Assembly: GCF_001949145.1 (NCBI RefSeq)
Contig: NW_019091393.1
Span: 381,684 to 445,683, forward strand
Length of the DNA stretch: 64,000 nucleotides
Direction of reading: 5' to 3'
DNA from: Acanthaster planci
Taxonomy: Eukaryota; Echinodermata; Asteroidea; Valvatida; Acanthasteridae
The notes under the pieces were generated by a model. That model saw nothing but the letters and a program-made list of their open reading frames with translations, had not been told where the DNA came from and ran no database searches. The translations under genes were made by a program, and so were the position numbers. Positions 49,179 to 64,000 of the stretch are shown here, piece by piece (position 1 is the first letter of the stretch; every line of letters begins with the position of its first letter).

Positions 49179-51665
49179 TTGGTATACAGCGGCAGCCCGC
49201 TTGGGCCAATCACAAAGCCTAAGTTTAAGAACTTGCGCCTAGCGTGCTAAACAGTTTTAATATATCACGTCTATTGCTGAGAAAAGCGGCCCACGTGTAT
49301 CAGAATCAATTACAGAGCAGTCCGGACAGAAATGGACCGTAACTACAGTTCGGCAGTTGCGGTCAGACACTTAACAGGACGGAACCCAATCCGTGAATAG
49401 CAATCTTTTCTCTCATGACATTCGGCAACGCGTCGTTTGATGCTTCTTCATGACATTAATAATACAGGTAATTACTGTTTTTTTTATCCTTGAAACCCGA
49501 ATTTGACAAGAGAACAACTGTTGCTCAGCAAGAAGACATTTCGCCCTTATTTGGTCAAATAAGCAACTGCCTACAATTGGCAAAATTCCCCAAAGTTTGA
49601 AAGATTCCCCCGCCCCCCCCCAACATTTTGTTTCATGCCGGTATGTAGTAATGTCGGACTGTCCCATTGTGGCTTGAAATGAAATGGAGCAGAATTGTGG
49701 CTTCAGCTCTCCGCATTCTGAAACTGATATCTTGGAAGAAAAGTTAAGGAGCGACCAATTATTCTCTTGTCCCTTGTATAATTTGCAACATGACAGTATA
49801 GATTCCCCTTTCAGGTATTTTTGGCCCAAATGGGCGTTGATTTGTTCGTAAAAAGGCCCAGAGTAAGGAAAAGCCAGAGTTATTTTTTTTTTCGTCTCAG
49901 CACAACAGCTGCAGTAAAATTTTGCTATTTTTTCCCCCACAGAAGTATTTTTTTTCTAATTTAGGTTTCCACTGAACGTTCGCCGCTCACTAAACTTCGC
50001 ACCGTGTTATTCGCAATGGCCATAATATGTTAAAGTGACGTAAGGTGCTGCGTTGATCTGAGTAAAATCATGTAGTAGGAATTATAAAAATGACTTGAAA
50101 TCATTATAACACCCACCAAACTAAAGACAGTTATTTTTACAACGAGCTGTTCTTCACTGTGATGTCTGTGCTGTCGGGAAAAAAAGTTGCTTGTGTTCGA
50201 AGAAAAATTTGCAGTACTGACAACATTTACGAAATATCTATAACGACTGGACTCAACGGGTCATTCCGACGACTTGTTTCGTCGTGTGATAATATTATAA
50301 GAGCATGCTATCCTATACGCCTGGCGAGCTTTCTTCGACACTCGTAAAAACTCTTGTCAGCAGGACAAACTTTTGTTTTTCTGCGCACACGCCAGCGGGG
50401 ACCAGATCGGTGCGGAACCCGAGCCCTCGTGAAATCGCGGCCCGGGATATTGCATGACAATCGAGAGTATAAAATGACCGGGGAAACGCGTCATTATGGC
50501 CGGAATTATGAAATAAGAGGGCCATTTCAATTACAGGAGCTGACAGCTGCATCGGGAGCCCTGACGGCTTACAGACTTCATAGATACCTGACTTCTGATA
50601 TGTGAAGTTTTGTTCTTGTAAAACTACACATCAATTTTTTTTCCTTGGAGCACAAATTTCACAGAAACATCAAGCATGTACGTGTACACATTTGGGACAT
50701 CAGTACCTCTAACATGACCTCCCTTACCACAGAACAATTTCGAAAAACGTGAGCTTAACTTAAACCAATCTAAATGCTGAATCATGTGATCCTTAAAGTG
50801 CATGAAAGACTTCAACTCTATCGAAAAAACCTTAGCTCTGTTCTAAATTAACGGCACGGGTATTATATGGTTAGAACAATGCCGGGCACAGCGTGTGAAT
50901 CCCAGTGATTAAGCAGGGGGGTGTTGGGTGGGTACATCAAGCCACTTTGAATTATGGGTACAGTTTGCACGTGTACAAGATCGGAATTTGCCAGGTCGAG
51001 TTTTTTGTGAAGGACCATTTATTTCTTTTTGTTTGTTTTTTTCCCCGCACTTCAGGATAAATTAATAGGCAACCACATCTCCGAAGCAGTTACAACGTGG
51101 AAACAGGCTTTTAGTTCGTCAGCCTACCCAATCCATTTTATTTACGGAATTCTACACCGGCCACAAGACGATGAACTCTTGTCCAAAGCCGTTGGTTTAC
51201 GCCTCCCCTGTGGTCTTGCACGCATACCACGGATGAGTGGACGTACTTCTGGGCAGGTGAGCCTTGGTGTGCACGCATGTGCACTTGTGTCATTCCCGTT
51301 TTCGTACGAGCCCGATTTGGCTAAAATAATATTGAAGCCCGGTGGCCAATTCAATTCAATATCTGGACCAATTTTTCCAGCTGTCGGTAACGCATTTAAG
51401 ACACCAAAATTGATCTCTCGCGATTCGCCATGAAAGAGCCAAGCATAGAGTCGATATTTCAAATCGCATCACCTGAGACATCTCTTTTTAAGCAAACATG
51501 ATGTCTGCAGACGCCTTCATTTCCATAAAAGGACAGGCAAATGCAAGGTCTCCTTGATATGCAGGGGAGTACCTTAACAGCTTTTTAATTGGCGCCGACG
51601 AGAGGGTCTAAGTTCTAGAACAAATAACCGCCATTGCCACAGCTGCTCGACGACCAAACAACATC

Positions 51666-51693
51666 ACGCGCGGCGCGGCGGTGTGCCGCGCGT
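51666..51693. repeat. GC-only inverted repeat
   Basis: ACGCGCGGC and its exact complement GCCGCGCGT are separated by 10 bp. It is a strong hairpin in an A/T-rich setting with no gene nearby that I can identify. Confidence 0.6.
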
Positions 51694-52772
51694 AAAAACC
51701 CCGGCTCGGTTGTCAGTGAAGGCTAACGTTTCGACGGGAACGAAAACTGATCAGATATTTGGGGAAATACATCTTGTCTAAGCATCGCTGTCTCTCTGTC
51801 GCGGTGTTGGGTGATGCTTGCTCAACCACCAACCGGTCTAGGAATGTCTCCGTACCGTTCTCTTGTTGCTCGCACGGCACAGTGAAGCTGGGAAATGATA
51901 TTTTCACGGCAAAAAGGGATAGGATCACCTCTATTTGTGTATCCGAGAAGCAGTGAAAAACCATCACGAGTCGAAAGGAGTCTATGAAAGATCAGTTTGC
52001 AGGCCATAGCCGTGTTATACGAAGGCAGGTGCGTGTGCTCAAAGCCACCTCAAAGGCGATTTGCCAGCTCTGCAGCTTTGGATTCATCTCTGACTGCAGA
52101 AGTTATTTCGAATCTTCTTATACTATCCAAACCAATGAAGACACTCCAGTCTCTAGCCTAAATCTCAGGTTGTCTTGAGCCAAGCTTCGCGTGGTCATAA
52201 ACCGAAATTCACTGAAAGAGAAGCTGGTGTTGAGGATTAATGGACCTAACAGGTGACTCCTCAAAAACTGCTCCCAACTGTGTTAAGCTGAATTGAATGA
52301 ATCAGTTTTGGAGAGGACTCGTGCTAACAGACCAAAGTGAAACTGCCCGTGAACCAACCGCTTAACTACTGCATAACAACCTTTTATTTCCAATGTGTCG
52401 CACATATCAGAATGCAGCATTCCTTTCACCCCACAGCATGCCCGGGAACGAGTGAACCTAGCAAACATAAAACGCTGCACCGAGCCTACGTGCTGGAGGA
52501 ACATCTCGAATGGTCAGTCTTTGTTGAATCAAGTAGGTGCCCGTGTATGTGATAATGAATGCACAAGCCGCCCATCCCACAGCTCTGCATAAACTAACAT
52601 GCTACAACACTCCCCCAAGTTCCAGGTTGGTACACGCTTGGGCAACTCTAATGTCCCTTCCGCTCTTCACTGATTACAAGGGAAAGAAAACTGCTCAGAC
52701 AAGTTGGTAGGAGATTTATACAGTGTAAGCATGCAGCCATCTTACTGCACTTCCCATGTAACCTGAACCTTT

Positions 52773-52814
52773 CCAAATCCTCCAAAATCTTCCGAGCGGT
52801 TTTGGAGGATTTGG
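52773..52814. repeat. Perfect 15-bp inverted repeat
   Basis: CCAAATCCTCCAAAA and its exact complement flank a 12-bp loop. The arm is the same GGAGGATTT-type motif that recurs at 53002-53135, 57213-57234 and 62853-62872. Confidence 0.85.
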
Positions 52815-53001
52815 GAGGGTTAAGGCTATACAGCAAAAATACAGTGGCTGGTTGCAAAAAGATGCACTGTGTCGAGGTCTAGGGCTGGACCTTGGCTTGT
52901 TTACTCTCGGCTAGGCATAAAATGAGGCCTACATTACATGTGAAATCGTTACCACTCCTCCATATCATTTGGGCTGCCTCAGCGCAGTGACAGGAATTGG
53001 C

Positions 53002-53135
53002 GGGAGATTTTGAAGGACCCAGGCTGTGGTCACACCTCAATGGAACACACTCAAGCAGTAACAGAGGATTTTGGAGGACTGAGGCCATATCTGATTTTGA
53101 CAGGCAGGCAGTTGGAAGATTTTGTAGGATTCAGG
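53002..53135 (+). repeat. Three degenerate copies of an AGATTTTGxAGGAxxxAGG motif
   Basis: Copies lie at 53002-53023, 53063-53084 and 53114-53135, spaced 61 and 51 bp. All fit G(A/G)AGATTTTGNAGGANNNAGG or close variants. The layout suggests an old tandem repeat with a unit near 50-60 bp, immediately downstream of NDUFA7. Confidence 0.6.
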
Positions 53136-53228
53136 TTACATTTCAGCAAAAATGCCTAAGAAGTTATAATTTGGGAAAAAAACTTACACTCCTACAACTG
53201 CAGGATGATGTCTCTGAAATTATTGGTA

Positions 53229-53234
53229 TTTAAT
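53229..53234 (-). terminator. Candidate poly(A) signal of NDUFA7
   Basis: On the minus strand the variant hexamer ATTAAA lies 50 bp after the NDUFA7 stop codon. No canonical AATAAA is closer. The distance fits a very short 3' UTR. Confidence 0.4.
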
Positions 53235-53284
53235 TACAATTTTTTTAATCTACATGTATTTACAAAATAACTACTGTCTGTTGA

Positions 53285-55428
53285 TCATTTTAGGTAGGGC
53301 TCGTCAGTGGACAGCTTCCACGTTGGCGGAATACCAGGGGTGACCGGTTTCCGAAGAGCAGGAGTTCCAGACCCACTGCGGAAAGATAACACAAGGGGAA
53401 ACATTTCACTAAAAGAGCCTGTTTCCAAATTCAGCGAAATGTTTAGCATGACCTCTCACTTGAAACTCCCACACGTCCCTGATTTTGCCCTGCAGTGACA
53501 CATCAGCCATTAGAAAGTGATAACATGTCCTAAAAAGTCGAATTGAGTAGAGAAAATATTGAAGCATTTCCTTAGAAAATGCTCTTCAGATCAGTCTGGT
53601 AGGGTTTATGTACAAGGTGTCGAGTAATGTCCAGGTTATGAGTGCCTTTCCTTAAAGAGGCTTTATCGTGGATGTTCTTTAACATTTTCAAATAGTGCCA
53701 ACCAGCAACTGCAGCGTACTAAAGTGCAGCCTTTCCCATGGATAAGATCTTGAGGCACCATGTTGGTTCCGATACCGTGCCCTTTCTCCTCTTTGAAGGA
53801 ATAAGCATGCAGCCCATGGAGTCGAGGTTGACTAAAGTGACCTTATGAGGTCAGTGCCTACGAATGCATTAGGAAGCTAGCCAATATGACGAGAGTGTGT
53901 CTTTGAGTGAATCATAATGTGTCTTTGGCAGTCCAAACAAATGGAAACTAGTGACTTCTTTGGACACACGAGAGCATTTTGTAACTTTACGGGTGCATTT
54001 GAATAGCTTACTCTCCTAATGTCAGGTAGGGGCATGAGAGTAATCATGACAGGTTGTGGCGATACATGGCATCTGAGGAGACCTACCCCTCGGCCGGCTG
54101 CGGTTCGGCGAGACGCTTCACACTGGAGTAGACTAAAGTGGCCGGCTTGGAGTCGCGCCGCCCGTCCCTCGTGAAGTAGTAATTCTCCGCGAGCTTGTGG
54201 GAAACGCCATCCGGGAGATTGGGCTCGGGAATGGACCTGATGAGACAGAACAATAATCCTGGCATTTCAACCCTTGCAGAATCTTTCTTAGTAGCAAAAT
54301 TTTTAGGATTCTTGCTAATGCTCCGAGAAGAAAATAATATACAGGCAAAGATACAAGTACACAAGCACAGATGAACAGAATTGAATAAGACAGGAATTCA
54401 ATAATTCTCAAACCAGAGCCCAAAATGATTTACCTTGGGGCAATTTCTGGAGCATAGCGAAGCTGTAACTTGGCCTGGAGATTCCTCTGAAGAGAAATAC
54501 AATACACAGGTGGGCAAAAGTCAATTTCATAGGGCCTGCATTCCATAGAAATTGATATGATTCTGAAATAACATTCAAGACAATCCCCGACTTCCCCCAA
54601 CTCTAACTGCAGTTGTGGCACTCTCTTGGAGATGATGCCCTAACTCTGGTCAAAGTTTCGAGAAGAAAGCTCTGTTTGTAGGCCTACTCTTCAGACATGT
54701 CAGACACAAACATTTCGCCCCATAATGAGTATCAGGCATGACATAAGGGAATTAAGATTTGGTGTATTTGTGGCATATTATTGTAGGATGACGTTACAAT
54801 CTGGTGATACTGCCTACAGTCATGACAGTCAGCGTGGTCAGTGCATTGGCAATTCTCGATGTCAGGATGATGTCACTGATTCTTGATGATTTTCTCTGAT
54901 TGGTCAGTTGATGGCTATAAGTAGGCCTACTACATCTTCCACACTCAAAACTCAAAGGGGCAAAAACATTAAACAGTGTAGCCAGCTCCAGGTAGCGCGG
55001 CGGTCTACATCATGGGGAAAATCTGAATTATTGACTTAAACTCTTAACCTTTACATGAAATGTGCCTGAAATTTCACTATTTATGCACTATAAACGTTCC
55101 AAACACTGTACTGAAAGGTTTTAGTTATTTCTATCACGTTGCTGCCAAAAAAGGAGGGAAACATGCAAATCCCTGTACAAAGTGAATGGAGAGTTGCCCC
55201 TTTGCCGAGACGTGAACAACCTCCGACCTCGAGAATTCGAGAAAGCGGCTGACCTAAACGCAAGTCTATTTTATGTCAGTTTTATCAAAAGAAAAAAATA
55301 AAACCGTCAGATTATCTAAATTTCCACACGTTCGATTCATAACAACTCAACAATACCAATCAGTAACATTACCATACCCCAGACAAGAAATTTCGAAGAG
55401 CTTGAATAATCGGCGAAGCTGTTGCCAT
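53285..55428 (-). CDS. NDUFA7: NADH dehydrogenase 1 alpha subcomplex subunit 7 (B14.5a)
   Basis: Four coding exons on the minus strand: 55428-55378, 54486-54434, 54236-54087 and 53375-53285. All introns are GT-AG, phases match, and the product is 114 aa (human 113). NDUFA7 is an accessory subunit of mitochondrial complex I and acts at the inner membrane. Diagnostic stretches are the start MATASPIIQALRNFLSG, KLQLRY in exon 2, SHKLAENYYFTRDGRRDSKP in exon 3 and WKLSTDEPYLK at the C-terminus, each with a clear human counterpart (for example SHKLSNNYYCTRDGRRES). The first and last exons are too short to stand out as open frames and were found by family match plus splice sites. It is divergently transcribed from RPS28. 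Confidence 0.96.
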
Positions 55429-55759
55429 TTGCTGAAGTACATGAAATGTGCTTCATTAGTTAGCGCTGGTAATCGACCTAGAAGTGTAAGCACGTACTTT
55501 AACACTAATGTGCATGACGCGGACCAGCGAAACTTGTCAAGTCTGAAAAAATATCCTAAATAAAATAAAGTATAATCTAATAATTAAACAAAAAAATGCC
55601 ATTATATCACCAAAAAAAATAAATTATTGCAAAACTACTTATTTTTGTACATTTTGTTAAACCAAAACTGTTTTAAAAGACAGCCGTCTGGGTCATATTT
55701 TTGTAATATAGTGCAAGAGGCAGTCCTCTTTGGTATTTCACTTACCAGAAAACGCAGGA
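55429..55759. promoter_or_regulatory. Bidirectional NDUFA7/RPS28 promoter region
   Basis: The 331 bp between the two start codons must hold both promoters and 5' UTRs. On the RPS28 side, a TOP-like pyrimidine tract TCCTCTTT at 55724-55731 lies 29 bp before the ATG, preceded by an A/T-rich TATA-like stretch at about 55694-55710. This arrangement is typical of ribosomal-protein genes. The region is A/T-rich, not CpG-rich. Confidence 0.6.
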
Positions 55760-57024
<1,265 letters not shown>

Positions 57025-57654
57025 AGGGCAGCAGACGCAGCGGTTTAATTTAGACTCATCCTTCCCTGGTGAGTAGAAATGCGGGGGGAGTGCGGTAGTA
57101 CTCATGAGCAGAGTTTCAGACCTTTGTCTGACACTGGATCAGTTGACTTGGAGTCTGAGAACTTCATCTGACCCTTAACTTTAACGTGGCACCTGAGGTG
57201 TTAATGATCCTTCCTGAATCCTCCAAAGTCTTCCACTTTGCTGGAAACCAATAGCGTATTCTTAGTTACTTCAACTCTCAAGGATCATCAAGCCCCCACG
57301 TAAAGGAGCAGCAGCTGGGCTCTGGCTTCTTTAATCCTGCACAATCTTCCACTGTACAAGAAATCACTGGCCCATAAACTTGTCATTTCCAGTCTGGGCA
57401 TAAAGTGCTACGATAAATACACACGGTACCGAATACCACAAACTGATCTATCCTGTGTACAAAGTATATACATGATGTGCTACCTATCAAGTTGTTACTT
57501 TGTGATATGATCAACGAGTTGTGTGCCCCCTCTGCCTGGTTAGCATCTGCACAGCACTTGACAGCAGTTGTTATGCATTAAGTCTGTAGAATATACCAGA
57601 GTACAGTAGTCCTTGTTTTCACAAGTTGAGAACCCGATGAGAACGCCCACACTC

Positions 57655-57947
57655 ACCTTACATACCTAGTATGGACATTCCTTTCTTTTCTTGCAGTTAA
57701 AAAACTCAGTGAAAATACTTGTTTTTTTTAACCGGGAACACGATTTTTCAGCTGGCATTTTGTACAAGATTTCCTTGACTATTCCTCTTCCTTTTACAAC
57801 GGATGACCCCATCCCTGAAATTCGTCAAAACTTCTTTTTCAGAGAAGGGGAAACGTCCTGTGGACATGTGTAAGTCCACAGAACGTCTTCCTTTCCTGCA
57901 TCGTGTGGACATCTTTTGTCCACAAGTCCATACTAGGTATGTAAGGT
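57655..57947. mobile_element. Foldback/MITE-like element with 22-bp terminal inverted repeats
   Basis: The left end (57655-57676) begins ACCTTACATACCTAGTATGG, and its exact complement ends the element at 57926-57947: 22 bp, perfect. The right half carries extra GTGGAC/GTCCAC hairpins at 57858-57881 and 57904-57924. Total length is 293 bp. It contains a 60-codon open frame with no recognisable domain. It is likely a non-autonomous DNA element within the RPS28 3' region. Confidence 0.7.
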
Positions 57948-58112
57948 TAGCGTAAGGCAGTTGATGATAGTTTGTTCACACACAGATTGTTCTAAATGGA
58001 ATGGCAAAATTCGCAAATTTCAGAATGCTGGAATCCTGTGAGTTACCCAAGCTTGGTTAAATTCTTGAATCCTACTAACAAGCTGTTCCTTTTCTCTTGT
58101 CTTTCCTTCTAG

Positions 58113-58374
58113 AAAAGCAGAAACTTACATCCCCCACCTTCAACATCATGCTGTTCAGGAGAGGTCACCTTCAAATTGCAGCGATAGAGTAAAAACAGAC
58201 GATCATGTTGATTCACCACACATGACGAGAGGACTCCAGGGCTGCTCTAGATCCACAAATCACGGCATGGGTGGTGACTCTTGCAACTCGACCCCGGAAA
58301 AAACACTTTGTCATCAGAAGTCCAACCTGCTAGTCCATATGTCATTCACAGTTTGCAATTTTAAACACTCTTGA
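58113..58374 (+). other. Exon-like block with 86-codon open frame
   Basis: A strong acceptor (TTTTCTCTTGTCTTTCCTTCTAG) precedes a frame that stays open for 86 codons to a TGA at 58372-58374. AATAAA follows 60 bp later. The frame lacks an early ATG. It may be the spliced 3' UTR exon of RPS28 (donor at 57069) with an open frame by chance, or the last coding exon of an unrecognised transcript. The translation is Ser/His-rich and matches no family I know. Confidence 0.35.
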
Positions 58375-58433
58375 TCCATTAGGATTAACAGATGTTAATG
58401 ATTACAATTGGTCTTTACTGAAAGGCAGGTGGA

Positions 58434-58439
58434 AATAAA
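58434..58439 (+). terminator. Poly(A) signal, probably RPS28
   Basis: Canonical AATAAA on the plus strand, followed by a T/G-rich stretch. It is the first convincing signal downstream of RPS28. Confidence 0.5.
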
Positions 58440-59765
58440 GCTCAGAATCGATCATTGTCTCTGCCATTGTAAAATGCACTGTCTTCCTTTGTGTCTTTTT
58501 TCTGGTCTTTTCAAAGGATTGTAGGGATTGCCTGGTGGAAAGATGTATAAGATAATGTATGATTAATGAAGCCCAGTTGAGGTCTTATCTGAGAATACAC
58601 AAGGGGCGCCTTTCTTGGAGGCCCTGAGCATGAAGAACCAGCTTGGTGTGAACTGAATTTATTTGGCAGTCAACCAACTTTGGAAAAGAACCGTTCAAGC
58701 AGTTAACAATAGTTGGTCCAAGCCTGGAATTTTCCTTGAACTGGGTTATTCTTTCCTTAGCAAGTAGCTCTTCTGTCTCGTTGAGAAATTCAGACTTCTC
58801 CCCCGAAGATAGTTGAGAATCAGAGCGTCGGGATTTGAGGCTTTTCCAAGAATGACATTCTGCTTTTGTGATTATTCAAATAGATATCCCGAGCACCTGT
58901 CTATATTGGCGAATTTAATTCATTGAATTGATTCAAGTGAAGGTTTCTGAGTCATTTGCATAAAAGTGCCCCATAGTTTCTTTTGAAGATTGGCCGAAAT
59001 AAATGGAGGGATTGTGGAAATATTGGCCAGGATCAACTCCCTGGGTTTGGGGCTTCCATCCCAGGGTAGAATTGATAAAACATTACTGATGGAAAATGGT
59101 CCTCAGTGCCCGAGAAAGTAGAAGGAAGCCATTTGAAAATATCGCTGCGAGTAGGCTTGGGAACAACCACTTTTGAGGGGTGAGTTTGCTTTGCTTGAAT
59201 AATTAAAATTGTAATTTGCTAATCAACCAAAAATTGAAAAGAAATGGAATGAGTGGAGTCAAGACATTAATTTATTTTTTGTTTGAGAAACTCCAGTAAT
59301 GTCGGCTTGCATGATAATGAACCCTGATCTTTGTTGATCTGGCACTGTTTTCAATGGGGCTTGAATTACTCACTCACCCATATACCGCACTGCCGCAGAC
59401 ATAAACGTTTATGGGTAATTCTAATTAATTAGGGTCCAATTTTTTTGTGTATCCCAATGACATCTGACACGGGCTATAATTTGTAAGTTCAGAACGAATT
59501 CTCTAATTTCCAAGCGTGAACAACTAGAAATAGTTTGAAATCAATTTCAGTGATATGTCCATGTCAAATTACACAGTTCAGATGTAACAGGGGACACAAA
59601 AATGTCACTCTTTCGGATTCCGAATTTACAGAATGACCCACACCTCGATGCCTGGCCATTAGATGGTAATACAGCCCTCTCTTGACACTAACTAATTATC
59701 GACAAATGAGGGCGTACTTGATGCAAAACATACATTGCATGCAACACATAATGGAGGTTCAGCCG

Positions 59766-59848
59766 CACGTGCGCACCTTCAACTTTTTGAGGTCTGTTTT
59801 TTCGAATCTGAAGAAGCATTTTCTAGTTTTGTAGCGTTATTTCGGAAG
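59766..59848 (+). promoter_or_regulatory. DIMT1 proximal promoter motifs
   Basis: A palindromic E-box CACGTG (59766-59771) within CGCACGTGCG and an ETS-type CGGAAG (59843-59848) lie 116 and 39 bp before the DIMT1 start codon. MYC/MAX-type E-boxes and ETS sites are common at ribosome-biogenesis gene promoters. The function here is inferred. Confidence 0.45.
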
Positions 59849-59886
59849 TTTCACACTACATTTATAAATTTGCAAAGTCGGACATC

Positions 59887-63850
<3,964 letters not shown>

Positions 63851-64000
63851 TAACGGCCAACAACTCCCAGAAGACCAAGAAAAATACCACCAACATTATA
63901 AACTGTACCGAAAGGAGAACAATATTGTCGAAAACAAAACTACCCATTGAGGACATGTTTTCAGTTTTGGCAACACCTCTTAAAAAGCTGGATTGCGAAG

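Larger units (their letters stand above)
48199..53284. other. Interval between DMRT2 and NDUFA7
   Basis: The right part (52.7-53.2 kb) is NDUFA7 3' flank with degenerate repeats, and 48.85-49.2 kb is a CpG-rich block described separately. In the remaining 49.3-52.6 kb I see only short, unrelated open frames and one GC hairpin at 51666-51693. No exon or repeat family is recognised there. Confidence 0.5.
57025..59886. other. RPS28 to DIMT1 interval
   Basis: Probably RPS28 3' UTR and its intron up to about 58.45 kb, followed by intergenic DNA. It holds the inverted-repeat element at 57655-57947, the exon-like open frame at 58113-58374, an AATAAA at 58434 and the DIMT1 promoter. The segment 58500-59700 is A/T-rich with nothing I recognise. 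Confidence 0.5.

Noticed and set aside
51029-51433. 134-codon plus-strand open frame
   Set aside because: No family resemblance, no supporting splice structure, and an overlapping minus-strand frame of similar quality.

Overview
This window is animal nuclear DNA. Its genes are split by GT-AG introns, and it carries foldback (MITE-like) repeats, a tRNA-derived SINE and a degraded LINE. It has no prokaryotic organisation, CRISPR array or tRNA/rRNA gene that I could support. Gene content, moderate gene density and repeat style fit a marine invertebrate deuterostome. An echinoderm such as a sea star is my best guess from the SINE type, but this is an inference and other invertebrate deuterostomes (hemichordate, amphioxus) are possible.

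Five protein genes can be supported exon by exon. (1) 22211-28036 (+): a five-exon class A (rhodopsin-like) peptide-type GPCR of 499 aa. (2) 48196-43585 (-): a two-exon DMRT2-like doublesex/mab-3 transcription factor of 469 aa; besides the DM domain it carries a DMA-like segment and a C-terminal eh1-like motif. (3) 55428-53285 (-): NDUFA7, a complex I accessory subunit, four exons, 114 aa. (4) 55760-57024 (+): RPS28, two coding exons, 65 aa, head-to-head with NDUFA7 across 331 bp. (5) 59887-63841 (+): DIMT1, the 18S rRNA dimethyladenosine transferase; its first six coding exons are present and the gene runs off the right edge.

Layout: 1-22 kb is gene-poor, with repeats, one orphan exon-like block and a few promoter-like motifs. 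22-28 kb is the GPCR, whose third intron holds a LINE remnant. 28-43.6 kb is gene-poor and holds several MITE copies, including one foldback nested inside an older repeat. 43.6-49.2 kb is DMRT2 with a CpG-rich upstream block. 53-64 kb is a compact housekeeping cluster (NDUFA7, RPS28, DIMT1) whose products serve respiration and small-subunit ribosome function or assembly.

The most informative observations are: the head-to-head NDUFA7/RPS28 pair, also found in human; its tight linkage to DMRT2, which recalls the KANK/DMRT (human 9p24) and KANK/NDUFA7/RPS28 (human 19p13) paralogous regions; the DMA-like segment and eh1-like motif in a DMRT2-type protein; a four-copy MITE family; a nested foldback with a perfect 20-bp inverted repeat; and an 800-bp foldback in DIMT1 intron 1. 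I did not find evidence for a wholly new multi-gene system.
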